The position numbers and the translations under genes are program-made. Source: Balanoglossus misakiensis (Eukaryota; Hemichordata). Taken from it: 64,000 nt of DNA. The notes below the pieces were generated by a model. The model ran no database searches, was not told the origin of the DNA, and saw only the letters and a list, made by a program, of their open reading frames with translations. Each line of letters begins with the position of its first letter. Position 1 is the first letter of the stretch. Of this stretch, positions 25,901 through 60,484 are shown piece after piece. The stretch is from contig CM082596.2 in assembly GCA_040954595.2 (NCBI GenBank), positions 558,001 through 622,000 on the forward strand. The letters run 5' to 3'.

Positions 25901-26202
25901 GACAGGGAAATTTGACATAAAGCTGAGGACTGCTGCAAGCTTACGCAATTTATAATTGCAACCGATACTTTTCAAAACACAGATTTTTTCTGGTTTGTGT
26001 CAAACCTGGACTAGTTGATATGTACATTGTCTTTATAAGTTTGAGGTGAGCAGTGATTACCTGTACCGAAAAAGGTCTTCCCATATGATTTGCATAGAAA
26101 ATCAAAATCCAAACCCAGGTACACGATTTTGCATATGATATCAATAAAGGTAGTACTTAGTCGTCACTTGACCGACTTCTAGAAAAGTTGAACCCACTTC
26201 GT
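22909..26202. other. Convergent intergenic region between Sp5 and Myo3
   Basis: No gene is supported. The part up to about 24.8 kb is moderately GC-rich and includes several RFX X-box-like palindromes. From 24.8 to 25.6 kb the sequence is very AT-rich and contains no clear signal. No convincing polyadenylation signal for Myo3 was identified, so its 3' end is unknown. Confidence 0.55.
24175..24188 (+). promoter_or_regulatory. RFX X-box, full consensus match
   Basis: GTCGCC-TT-GGTAAC fits GTNRCC-N2-RGYAAC at every constrained position. Related imperfect copies are at about 23638-23651 (CCATGGTAAC half), 24010-24023 and 24211-24224 (both GCAACCATGACAAC) and 24322-24335 (ATAACCATGACAAC). Confidence 0.45.
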
Positions 26203-40505
<14,303 letters not shown>

Positions 40506-43500
40506 CTTGGAAAATGTGTGGAATACAGATCGGAAAATTGAGATCATGTGACAGTCATGAGACCTGATGCTTGAGTCATGATTGGCCAGACATTTACAAC
40601 AGTGAATCAACATGTTGAATTTAGTGTCTTGTATTTCTGTAATGTCGTCGAAGAGTGATGAATTATTTATATTGAGACCAAATTAACTTCCCTTCGTCAA
40701 ATCCCTTTTCATGATTCTGTAATGTGTCTTTCAATTACTGGTTCTACTTATAAAACTTCCCAAATATAATAAATCTCATTAGTTGGTCCAAGGAGGCTGA
40801 TATGGTTGATACTCTGAGTGTCCAATTTTAACCGTCTTTTTGTCGTGTAATTGCACTCTCCACATCACATTAGGGTCAGCAAATAAAACTGCATTATTTA
40901 CCCAAATATAAACAGAATGATGGAATAATTTTTGTAATGATAAATATGCTACAACCCAACTGAACAGACACGTACATTACTTAGAATGAAAAGTTTGAAT
41001 TTTTGATGAGAATGGGCCAACTGAAAGAATTATTCATTAATAAATAATGAGCATTTCCTATTTATAGCAGAGTAATAATATGTACTTTAATTCCAACCCT
41101 CATATTAATGAGCTTTGTGTCCTTCACATACAAAACTCTCCAATGACCTCCACAGAAATTCAATGGCAAATTAAGACACTGAATAATTCTATTTCTTTGC
41201 GAGATAAACAAATTCACTCTGTTATTGACTATTATGCGCTAATTCGCACTACCATGATAATTCATAATACTAGTGGTAAATTGCTTACCTAATTTCTTTT
41301 TAGCATTTGTGGCAAATTATTATGAAACCTCATCAACACAGCAACACACTGCTGATATGGTAGATTACAGCCTGAATGTCCAAATAATTCGATCATTTCT
41401 CCTTCATATTGATTCATAACTCCTAAAACATGACCCTTTCAATATTCATGGATTCAAGATTAGCTTTTATTGCTTACAGATATTAATAGACATATTTAGT
41501 ATAATTAGTTTTGTCACCATGGAAACATTACTACTACGCAATCAAATAATCTTCCAATATTACAATGATAATACCACTATAATTATGTTTCGATATCACT
41601 TCATCAGGATATTTTGCCAATAAATGAAATCAAATGAACCAGCAACTAAATCATATGTAGCAGAGTAACATGATAGATAATTTTTCATGTATAGTTATCA
41701 AAATCATTTTTAATTTAATGAGACTTCAATGGGCGCGGCAGGCAAAGCAATTCACTCATTTACAATTGTTAGATGATCAAATTTGTGACTATGACTAACA
41801 ACACGAGTGTTTTGAAGAGACAATTTGCCTCTTTATGATTCTAATTTCCATCTAGAAAAAATTGTTACAGAGCTGAGATGTGACAAAAGCATGGAGTTCA
41901 TTTGTTAAGCAATCAGCAGATCTTGCCGATCCTTAACAGTGAGAAGAAACCGTTTCTGAAGATTTGAGTGAAGTGGCTGCACAATGAGATTACCATGACA
42001 ACGTACATTACGTATATGCTCATCGATCCTTCAGGCTTGCCATTTCTGTCACATCAGATTTCAACAATACATTGTCATCATTCACAAGGATGTGTTTTCA
42101 AACCTAAACCTCTCTAACTATGAAACTCCTTATCCACAGAGCTATAAAGCATTTTTCAGCTTCACTCTGAAATGATGATAGATTGTATACTCTATAATGG
42201 AGCAATACACATTCAGGAAATATTACAAGTGCTTAGCTACATATCAGGAAATGTCTTGGTTTACGACGACCATTACAATTCTTCTGACATGAACAGCACA
42301 AAACAAACTCACAACTGACCTATTTACTACAAAATCTATGAACATTGTAAATTCCAACAAGTTCAAAGATCATCCCCCTCCTTCTTTTCAAAAAAGCCTC
42401 TAACTAGACTGTCATTTATTTGACTTTTGCCCCAAAGACTTCAGTACCATTGTTAGCTCTGAAAAGATATAAGTACAATGTAGAGTGTATCTGTATTCGC
42501 CTAGCAAACCATATCACAACCAACTAACCAACCAAACAATGCAAGTTATTATGCACAGCACAGCATTCAAGACACACCATCTGAGAACACACCTATAGCA
42601 TATATTACATGCTGACTATAGGTGAAAAGACTTTAATGAAATACAATTCAGATATAGTCTGAGCAGTATGTCTACTAACTTTGAAAAAAATGGTCTAAGT
42701 GTGTCTTGGACTCTGTTACATTTTTTCTGGGGTTGTAGTGGTTGTTCAAAATGCAATGTCATCTATCATATTCTTTGCAGTCTAGTATGTATACCCTCTG
42801 ACCATCTATAAAGTACACCTGCATACTAATTTTGTCAACACCCATCGCTTGTGACCCAGCTGTGGCCATCACAGCCTTCAATACTAAACCTTATCACTCT
42901 AAGGTATGTACCTTCACAACAATGGTATCTACACAGTCTAATTAGTTAAACTATTACATGTCTGGTCAAATTCCAAGAATCAATAGATATTCCAGTTCAA
43001 CTGGTCCTAGTGCACAGCCAACTGTGTTCTGCACATTAACAAGATTGGACCACTGACCATTCTGTCATGTTACAGCACTACAAAATACACTAGATGCACA
43101 ACCATCATGGATGCCTGGATACAAGTTCATCGATCTGTAACTAAGTACAATCAGTGGTTTTGTCAAGGCCACATTACGCTGGTAAATTTTGGGGGATTTC
43201 CCATAATTTCCCCCAAATAAAATCCAATGTTCAACTTCAAAGATTATTCTTTGCCCTTAATAATCTACCAGGAGTGACATTGCCATGGTTACATGTCCAT
43301 AATACCTCTGCCTGACCTCCCAATTCTCATCTAAATTACAAGACCCCACCTAACAACAACACAAACCACACCTTGGACTCTACACCATCAATCCAACCAA
43401 CGCCCTTGTGCAAATTCACCTCTCTTCATTATCTTAAAAACAACTCTACAAAGTTTGAATATTACAAAGAATTATGAGATGAAAAGTTTATGAAATATTT

Positions 43501-43949
43501 CCATGTAACCAAGCACTGAGATGTCATGTGGTCTGTTTTATCATCATCCATTGATTTATGTTAGGTTCGTGTAGAAACTTATATCTATCTTTATGTCAAA
43601 TAACTGAGTTATTTATATGTTTAAAGGGAGACAGGTATTCCATATTCAATCTAATATTTTCAACTTTCACAAAATAAGCATGATTTATTGCTTTTATATC
43701 TCGTGTCAACTGGAAAATATTTCTAAATTCCTTGTTGTATACCCCAATGTAATTTCATTTGCAGTAAAGTGAAAATTATGTGGTTTCCATCAATGCTACA
43801 TTGCCATCTCTGATAGGCAAATAAATATGCTTCTTCTGCAATATTATCAATTTAATATTTATGCAACACTTTCAGTTTATCTGTTGTTCATGAAACAAAC
43901 TTTACATAGAACATATTTTGAAAGGAAAAGAAAAACAATTTATATCATT
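40506..43949. other. Upstream/first-intron region of Myo3
   Basis: No coding sequence is supported. The bases just before the Myo3 ATG read CATTTTCCAAG on the minus strand, a possible splice acceptor, so this stretch may be a long first intron leading to a non-coding exon near 44.6 kb. It contains an X-box-like site (41513) and a kappaB-like palindrome (43184). Confidence 0.45.
41513..41526 (+). promoter_or_regulatory. RFX X-box-like site upstream of Myo3
   Basis: GTCACC-AT-GGAAAC differs from GTNRCC-N2-RGYAAC at one position only. It lies about 1 kb before the Myo3 start codon. Confidence 0.35.
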
Positions 43950-45130
43950 CACGTACGCGAAGAAAGGAACGAAATGTATAACCACGGTCCCTAATGGGAG
44001 GGACTTCTGGTATTACGCACTGGAAGACGCGCACGCGCGCGCTCTAGACAGGACGCACCGACCACACCCACTTTGCTAACACGATTGTACAACGCCCTAA
44101 ATGTGTATGTTGCAATGTCAACAATAGTCCATATAAACACTATCCATTACGCAAACAATACACCCCCATTTTGAATTGACTGTCACCAAACACGGAAATC
44201 GAAAGACAGAACATAAAGCTCGGTGATTTTTTTTTTCAGTTTGGTCTGCGATAGCACGGTCACTCGTGGGGACAATTAACGCTACGAACGTTCATGTGGG
44301 GGGGGGGGGGGGGGTCGGACATCCCATTTGCATGATAATAACAAGTTTTTCGCAACTCAGGGAATGCGGCCCGTGTCCTTATGAGGCTGACCCAAATTGA
44401 ACTCTCCAAATAAGAATATAACGGGATATACCTTGGCTCTGACGAGTTCCTTCAATAAACTGCTCACACCTTCTTAACGCGTCGCTGAGTTTGCGATTAA
44501 AGCGCATCGGCGTTAAAACGGACAGGAAAATAAACAGTGAACAGTATATGCTACAGCTTGTAAATTTACTCACCTCGAAAGGGACGATACGGGATCTTCT
44601 CAGGGTCCGGCCGCCACCGATTTAGTAGCTGATAACTTGATCGATAATAAGCGTCTGCGTTTTAACAGCTGATCACTCGTACCATCTCTCGGGAAAAATA
44701 TTTACAGTGATATACAGAGATGACAAAATGAAAACTACGACCCGAGTTACTGGTATATATTAACAGGTTGTTTGAAATACGCATTAACACAGCGCAACAA
44801 TAGACTGAGCGACCCTAGGCCGAGTTCGATATCAAAACCTACACTGGAGCCGGTGCGGTGGTTGTCGCACTCTTCTCTTGCCGGCCAAATTGTTAACGAC
44901 GTCTCTACGCGGAAGCTGACGAAAGCTAGATCAAGTATCGACTGTCAGAAAACTCTACTGCGTAATTGGTGGCACGTGGAAAGTCGCTAGTCGATTACAT
45001 TCTCGTCACGATATCGTAGAAGTATCTGCAGCCATGTCACATTTCAAGCACGCAATTGACATATACATAATCCGGGAGACTCCGCGAAGCGTCCATGAAA
45101 TGTACGAGGGCGCTTCCTTCTGATATCGCG
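43950..45130 (-). promoter_or_regulatory. CpG-rich candidate promoter and non-coding first exon of Myo3
   Basis: CpG density is visibly higher than in flanking DNA, including GACGCGCACGCGCGCGC at about 44027-44041, which resembles an NRF1 site. On the minus strand a strong donor (TTCGAG|GTGAGTAAAT) lies at about 44573/44574. It could end a non-coding exon spliced to the acceptor directly before the Myo3 ATG. A run of 17 G at 44298-44314 lies inside the region. Assignment to Myo3 is inference. Confidence 0.4.
44298..44314 (+). repeat. (G)17 homopolymer
   Basis: Seventeen consecutive G bases. The length is likely variable between individuals or sequencing runs. Confidence 0.9.
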
Positions 45131-46019
45131 AACATGCGACCAACAAAGTTACATTTAACCTTAGGAAAAGTGAAATGAAAGGCGCAAGTTGAGCGGATAA
45201 TGTCCCGAATAAGCGGCTAATCTCTCCAATAAACGTATAATCTCTAGAATAATGTTGAGTCGTACTTGCGTGCGTGTCAATCCGGAGAGCGCGTCACTTA
45301 ATTCTCAACAGATTATAAACGTTAATTCTAATATCATGGATTATCCCATTGAATCACACCTGAGTGAAACGGGGAAAATGCAGGACATTGTGACACAAAT
45401 TATGAGAGTTGTTATTTGGAGTAAGAGCTTGAAGCTGGTCCAACTTTGGTGCCTTGTTTAGTTGTATAACTTTTCTCTTTTGTCTTAATAAACTTTTTCT
45501 CCTAAATACTTCTAGCACCAATTCCCCTAACACCTCAGCTAACATGATATAGAATGATTTCCATGCCTAATATCAGAGAATGGGGAATAAGTCACAAGAA
45601 CGCAGTGCAATTGGAATGCTGAATGATTGCTTTGTTTTGGATAATCTTTCCTGATTTGGAAATTTAAATGCCTGGACTCAATAAATAAGGATGAGATCAA
45701 GAAAAAACTTGATCAGAAGATTAGTAATCTGGGAGCACAAATGTGTAAAATAGTTGGGAATCTCTTTCAAAGGGAACAATTTTTGTGCACAGATCATAAG
45801 TAAACATTATACTTTATCCATTAAAACATGCTAGCTCAAAATAATCTCGACTACATGTTTCACATTTGAAGATATTGATCACTCTCATTGCACAATTCAG
45901 GATTTCAAAAATCCAACACACATGGTGCATCTTTATTCAGTATTTGAATTCTACACATTTATTCTTCTTCTGATGTCAAGTTAACAATAGAGGATGCACA
46001 GTGCTAGCTGCAGATGCAG
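45131..46019. other. Intergenic, no gene seen
   Basis: AT-rich sequence between the CpG-rich region and the palindromic element. No gene or clear signal is visible. Confidence 0.5.
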
Positions 46020-46023
46020 TTAA

Positions 46024-46633
46024 AGGGGAAATCCGCTGTAGCTGATTTCTACATAATTTGGTAGCTTTGATGTCACTCTTTCAGAAAAAAACATATTCGC
46101 CATGTATAGGTCGCGCGATTTTTTTACAAAATCTAGAGAAAGTTCCAATATGGCGTTTACTGTAATTTGAATCATGGGAAAAAAAGCGCCAGGACCAACT
46201 TCCGCCCACCTTAGTGTGGGTGATACCATTTTCCGATTGGTGTCACTGCGTCACAAGCTAAGCGTATTTGCATATTTTCGATGGGTTATAGCTCATGAAA
46301 ACTGTCAATAGATGACAAATTTTCGACTTTGCTGATGATTGCTTATCAACTGATGCAAAGAACAAACAATAGCTATGAAAATACGCCTAGTCTGTCGCCC
46401 AGTGACACCTATCGGAGAATGGTATCACCCACACCATGGTGGGCGGAAGTTGGTCCTGGCGCTTTTTTTCCCATGATTCAAATTACAGTAAACGCCATAT
46501 TGGAAATTCTGCCAACTTTCCCTAGATTTTGTAAAAAATCGCGCGACCTATACATGGCGAATATGTTTTTTTCTGAAAGAGTGACATCAAAGCTACCAAA
46601 TTATGTAGAAATCAGCTACAACGGATTTCCCCT
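46024..46633. mobile_element. Palindromic MITE with TTAA target duplication
   Basis: Two arms of about 225-235 bp (about 46024-46250 and 46398-46633) are inverted copies of each other with only a few differences. They are separated by a spacer of about 150 bp. The ends read AGGGGAAATCCG...CGGATTTCCCCT and are flanked on both sides by TTAA (46020-46023 and 46634-46637). This is a non-autonomous foldback or MITE-type DNA transposon; TTAA targets are typical of piggyBac-like elements. A TA duplication inside TTAA cannot be excluded. It carries no transposase. The two long open frames on opposite strands (46020-46229 minus, 46329-46637 plus) encode the same peptide only because the arms are inverted copies. 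Confidence 0.85.
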
Positions 46634-46675
46634 TTAAAATACCACAAACACATACTTGTCTTGTGAAAATCAAAT

Positions 46676-46681
46676 TTTATT
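46676..46681 (-). terminator. Candidate Ulk4 polyadenylation signal
   Basis: AATAAA on the minus strand, about 650 bp past the Ulk4 stop and 40 bp before the palindromic element. The 3' untranslated region would span about 46.66-47.33 kb. Confidence 0.4.
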
Positions 46682-47057
46682 GTAATTAATCAAAGTAATT
46701 ACCACTTAAAATGGAATGATTCGCAATGATTGACATGTACATATATCATGTTTCTGTGAAATGCTTTGCATTACAAAGGGCAGGGAGTCACTGATCTCTG
46801 TGCTGATCACATGACCCTGAAAGGTCAAAGGTAAACACAGCCAGCATGAAAATGTCATTACTCAGGCAATTTTCTTTTAAACATGCGTTTACTACAAATG
46901 TATGTCTAACATGCAGTAAATAAAAAGATTTAATAACACAATGCATGCACTTGAATTAAGATATAAACAGGAACTGATACTTTCTTCTAGATTTCTTGAC
47001 AACACAGAAAAGTTGCAAGTGTGAAAAATAAAACTTGCTGTTTAGATCAACTCCATA

Positions 47058-47135
47058 CTTCATGCAAACAGAAATAATTTTATAATTCATGCAAACAGAA
47101 ATAAACTTATAATTCATGCAAACAGAAATAATCTT
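47058..47135 (+). repeat. Three tandem copies of a 27-29 bp unit
   Basis: ATTCATGCAAACAGAAATAA is repeated three times with variable joining bases, within the presumed Ulk4 3' untranslated region. Confidence 0.8.
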
Positions 47136-47330
47136 GACACATGCATAAGTAGTCTGCCATATCAGATGCAACAATGATGATAGTAACATAAAAATAGAAA
47201 ATAATATAGTTTATCAAAATTTACATAGCATGCAAATAGGACACAGATATATATTTGTTATCCTATAATAAATTTCTAATAGTTCACAAACAAACTGTGA
47301 AAATATACAACAAAGCTGGCAATTGCTCTC

Positions 47331-56050
<8,720 letters not shown>

Positions 56051-56292
56051 TGATGTATCCAATGTCCGAATAGCACGGTATAGCTTGACTGTTTTTCTTA
56101 ATTTTGTAAGAGGCAGCAAATGTTTCGGTCCTCATCCCGAACAAGACGATGCTTGTTCAACCTGCTTTGACATGCAACAGTGGAGGAAACTAACGGAAAA
56201 CAAACAGACGAATAACTCGGAGCCAATTTGCCTCTCCAGAGGGCGCCATCAATGACCTTTGGCTTTTCAGAGACGCGGTCAAGGTCATGGGA

Positions 56293-56610
56293 GTGTATGA
56301 GTTAGAATCCATGAAAATGACATGAAAAAATGACAATAATTCACACAAAGTCAAGAATTGGCCATTTTTTGAAAGTGTATGAGTATAAATCCATGTATAT
56401 GACATGAAAATGCTGAAAGTGACCAAAATTCACAGTCAAGAATTTGTCAGTATGGACTGTGTTCAAGTATGAATCCATGCTTATGATATTAAAATGCTGA
56501 AGGAGACAAAAATCACAAAGTCAAGAATCTGTCATTTTTGGTAGTGTATGAGTTAGAATCCCAGCATATGACAAGAAAAATGCTGAAGGTGACCAAAATT
56601 CACAAAGTTA
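56293..56610 (+). repeat. Minisatellite, about 84-bp unit, four copies
   Basis: Copies start at about 56293, 56375, 56459 and 56544, each beginning GTGT(A/T) and containing AATCC, then ATGACATGAAAATGCTGAA-GTGACCAAAATTCACAAAGTCAAGAAT-TG in more or less altered form. Units differ by substitutions and a few indels. Confidence 0.85.
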
Positions 56611-58085
56611 TAAGAACACATGATTGGTGTTAGCCAGCTCAATCGGCGGTCGAATACAACTGTACCTTGCATACAAGTGCTGCTGTGAGTGTGCACGTCT
56701 GTGATAGGCTAATACTGTACTATGTTTGTATGAGTTAAATAAACACCTATACAAATGATTGACATATTAATCAGAATTGGCCGATTGTAGTATTTAGAGC
56801 AGCTGATCACTAACAGCCCAACAACGTTGAGATCACTGAAATGAGGACACAATTATTTGATATTACAGCAATTACGAGGAATACCAGATAGGATTAGCGA
56901 GATGAAAAAAATGAAAACAAGACAGTGTTGATCAGAAGCAATTCCATGCAACCATGGTAACAGTGACGGGGAGTTCTAGTGCAGCTGAAGTAAGTTAACC
57001 TTGACGTCTTTGTAACATTTCTGCACAGGGCTGGAGTGAGAAATACGTGAGACAAAAATGAAGCCACAGTCATTCTGTGCACCAACAGTGGTCAAGTATA
57101 ACATGGATACTTGCCAATTGTGAGTATTACTAAATTTCAACTGTTTGGAGTGTTTACATTTCATGATTTTGAGTCAGAATGGGAACAACCTGCAGTTGGA
57201 GCAAGATGACTGTACTCAACATACCGGTGCAGCGCAGTAATATTTTGTTAAAAATCATAGCGTACGTAACATACTACCTCATGAAGAGTTTGAATTAGTT
57301 TGAATGGTTTACTGCTGCAAATTAGTCCTTGTTGAAACTCGTGTTTCTATAGTTACACTGGTAACACAGCACACTACACCCCAATATGAAAATATCAAAT
57401 AGTTAATCATTACACTCGCAGTATGTATGACCCATACGGTACTCTGTCATCAGTTACTGATCGAGCGCTGACCGCCTTATATGGATAAACATCCAACATG
57501 ACAACGTAGATATTTAGATAGAAGCAGTGCAAACTCGTGAACTCTGTTTTTCTGTTTAGTTCCGTCCTCTGATGAAAGAATTTAATGTTTAAAACTTTAA
57601 CTAAAAGCAAAATACCTTAAGGCATTGAAGTGTGCCAATTGACATATTAATACAAGTTCCTGTGTTTATTATTTTGTGAGCACCAACAAATTCTTCATGA
57701 TAGATCTATTTTCGGGTTTGACTTCATGCAATTGATAGATACGGAAACAGATCAATCTTTTCAACTGTATGTACAAAGACAAGCTCAACTGACAATCAAG
57801 GATAAAAATATCTTCCTATGTAATAGGAAAATCTAGGTAGAATCACTGAGTGATAGCAACAAGCAATTTAAAGCAAAAGACTCTTAAGAATTGACATTTT
57901 GGAGGTTGACACGAGAAACATTCAGTGACTTTTGTATGATGTGAGTACAACAGTTCTTTTATGAATCTGCTTTTCTCTTTTAGGGGCAGTTTTAAATCTA
58001 ACTTTATTTTGATATGGATATATAGATTTGTTCAAATCAATCAAATTTACACAAGCTTAACGTCCATACTGAATCTCTTTCAGAC
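56611..58085. other. Intergenic region between Ulk4 and the LRR-caspase gene
   Basis: No coding region is supported. Two X-box-like sites are present (56949-56962 GCAACCATGGTAAC, and about 57350 GTTACACTGGTAAC), each with one mismatch to GTNRCC-N2-RGYAAC. The promoter of the LRR-caspase gene is not identifiable from sequence alone. Confidence 0.5.
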
Positions 58086-58115
58086 ATGATTGGCACTTTC
58101 CAAAGAATAATCTAA
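58086..58115 (+). other. Upstream open reading frame before the LRR-caspase gene
   Basis: ATG at 58086 opens a nine-codon frame ending in TAA at 58113-58115, 14 bp before the main ATG. A possible acceptor (CTCTTTCAG) sits immediately before it, so it would be in the mRNA if an upstream non-coding exon exists. It could lower translation of the main frame. Confidence 0.4.
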
Positions 58116-58129
58116 ACTAAATTCTAGTG

Positions 58130-60484
58130 ATGTCGGACGACTATGAAGATGCTACGAGCGAGGAGACACTAAAGCCTCCTGATGCCCTTCTTGAAGGGAT
58201 GAAACTCATGTCGCTTTCAGGAATATCCAAACTCAATCTGTCAGGAAATTCTCTGAAAGAACTTCCAAAGGACCTCTCGAACTGTGCTGAGAGACTAGAG
58301 GAACTTGACATAAGTAGCAACGATTTACAGCACCTCCCTGTGTCCGTCTGTCAACTAAAGAAACTGAGGGTTCTTGATGTAGGCAATGCTAACCACAATG
58401 GGAACAAGTTACAATCTCTTCCCTTGGGTATTCTTGAATTACAAAATCTTGAAAAGATTGTCCTCAACCGAAATGCTTTCGTCAACTTTCCTGGAGAGCT
58501 CTGTCATTTGCAGAAGTTGGAGGAGATTCATATGGAAGGAAACAAAGTCAGTATCATCCCAACTGAAATCAGGCAACTTCGGCGTTTAAGGAAGTTAAAC
58601 ATTGCAGACAACAAATTTCAACAGCTGCCAGACTCAATCTGTGACCTAGTCTACCTTAGGGAACTCGATGTCAGTAGAAACAATCTTGAACGACTACCAA
58701 AAGATCTCCGGAAATTGAGGCGGATGCAGGTCTTAAAAATTGGGCATAACATGGGTTTGCGGTTTCCCTACGAGATCTTGGGGTTGACAAATCTTGAAGT
58801 TTTGCACATGAATGACAACAATATCAAAGACCTCCCAGCTGCAATAGGAGACAAACTCTCAAAGTTGAAGGAGCTTAAAATGGAGAAGAATCAAATATCT
58901 GAATTACCTGAGAGTATTTGTAAAATGGGGAATCTGATCAGTTTAAATATATCAAACAACGTGATAACTTCTTTGCCACAAGATTTCGGTAATAATCTAC
59001 CCAGTTTGGAAAATCTCGAAGTCAGCAACAATTACATATCTTATCTTCCAAACTCGCTTTGTAACCTTTCAAAGCTGTATAAATTTATAGCTGATCGTAA
59101 CAATATCATCAATCTGCCCAAGGGATTCTTTGTTAAGCTAACCAACTTGACAATCCTATCCTTGAAAGATAATCCAATACGGTATCCGCCAGCAGAAATC
59201 CTCGATATGGATGTAGAGAGCATACGGGCATATGAGATGCAACATCCAGTATCCTCACCCCGTGATCGTCCCTCGACGTCTCATATCAGACCATCAAGAC
59301 CATCAATTATTCCAACCCTTCCTGATTGGCTGAAGACTGGTGGCACAAGACATGCCAGACCAAAATCAGCAATGGCAAGACTGAGGTTGGAACGTGACGC
59401 TGAAAAAGAAACGTGGAAATCAAGCACCACAGAGACTTCAATTGAGGAAGGTGATCTAGATGAACAAGCAGCTGATGGTGATGGTGTAGAGGATTCTTCA
59501 GATACAGGAACCAAAGAAGATCCCTTAGCAACATCACCGACAATACCAGTATCTCCAATCTACAAACATGACCAAGTGTATCATATGGACAAGAAGCCCC
59601 ACGGTCTGGCAGTTATTTTCAGTAATGAACACTTCACCTACAACATCAGACCCACTGGTAATGGCTTTGCTCAGAGACACGGAACTCAAATTGATATTGG
59701 TAAGTCCATTGGCTGTGATTAGATGACTTGCATTTGTTTCATAAGAATGCGCTCTTAAACATTTGCCCTACAATTAGCAAGATCATTCTTTTCTATATGA
59801 ACGATTTCTTTTCTCTCTATCTCTTTTTAACCAGATCGACTAACAGAGGTGTTCAACTATCTCAACTACAAAGTGCGTGTTCACAAGGATCTTACCTTGA
59901 ATGAGATGAGGTTTCATCTTGACGACCTCAGGTGTGAGGATCACACAGACCATGATTCCTTCATCTGTTGCATTCTTTCACACGGAAGACAGGGAAGTAT
60001 CATCACCAGTGATGGCCAGGAACTCATGATACACCACATAGAGAGAATGTTTTCTGCAGGACCCTGTCGATCTTTGCGAGGCAAACCAAAGATCTTCATC
60101 ATTCAAGCTTGTCGGGGTAGATGGCGACAGGCAGGGTATGATATCGATGCAGGAGATGAATTCACATCACTACCACCGTATTCAGAACTGCCCTGTCGAC
60201 CCACGAGTGTTCCAGAAATGGCAGACTTCCTCTTTGGATACGCCACTGTTGAGAATCTTGTCTCCTACCGCAGCGCCACAGAAGGGTCCATCTACATAGA
60301 GAAGCTGACATCTTGTTTGCATCGGTTAGCTAAATCAAATCACTTACTGGATATTCTAACAGAGGTCAACAAGGAAGTATCTGATGAAATCATTGGTGAA
60401 GCCTGTGGGGATTTAATGGTGGAGTCCAGACAAGTTCCAGCACCAGTCAGCACCTTGCGGGGAAAAGTTTACTTCAAACCTTGA
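58130..60484 (+). CDS. LRR-caspase fusion protein (14 LRRs + caspase-8-like protease)
   Basis: Two coding exons (58130-59699 and 59835-60484; donor ATTG|GTAAGT, acceptor AACCAG) encode 739 residues. Residues about 30-370 hold 14 leucine-rich repeats of about 23 residues (LxxLxLSxNxLxxLP), capped by DNPIRYPPAEI. A disordered, partly acidic linker follows (371-485). The caspase domain (about 488-739) has the P1-binding arginine context (QRHGT, R516), catalytic His573 in ICCILSHG, catalytic Cys616 in IIQACRG, and SYRS (R669) with ILTEVNKEVS in the small subunit. Its motifs resemble caspase-8 most (FICCILSHG, ADFLFGYATV). No DED, CARD or death domain is present; the LRRs take that place. Asp626, 628 and 631 lie in the inter-subunit loop and could be processing sites. 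I infer an LRR-sensed initiator caspase for cell death or immunity. Confidence 0.94.

Noticed and set aside
44772-44990. 72-codon plus-strand frame in the CpG-rich region
   Set aside because: No family match; the region is better read as a promoter.
46020-46637. Two similar peptides encoded on opposite strands as a duplicated gene pair
   Set aside because: They are the two arms of one palindromic transposable element. Identity follows from the inverted repeat.
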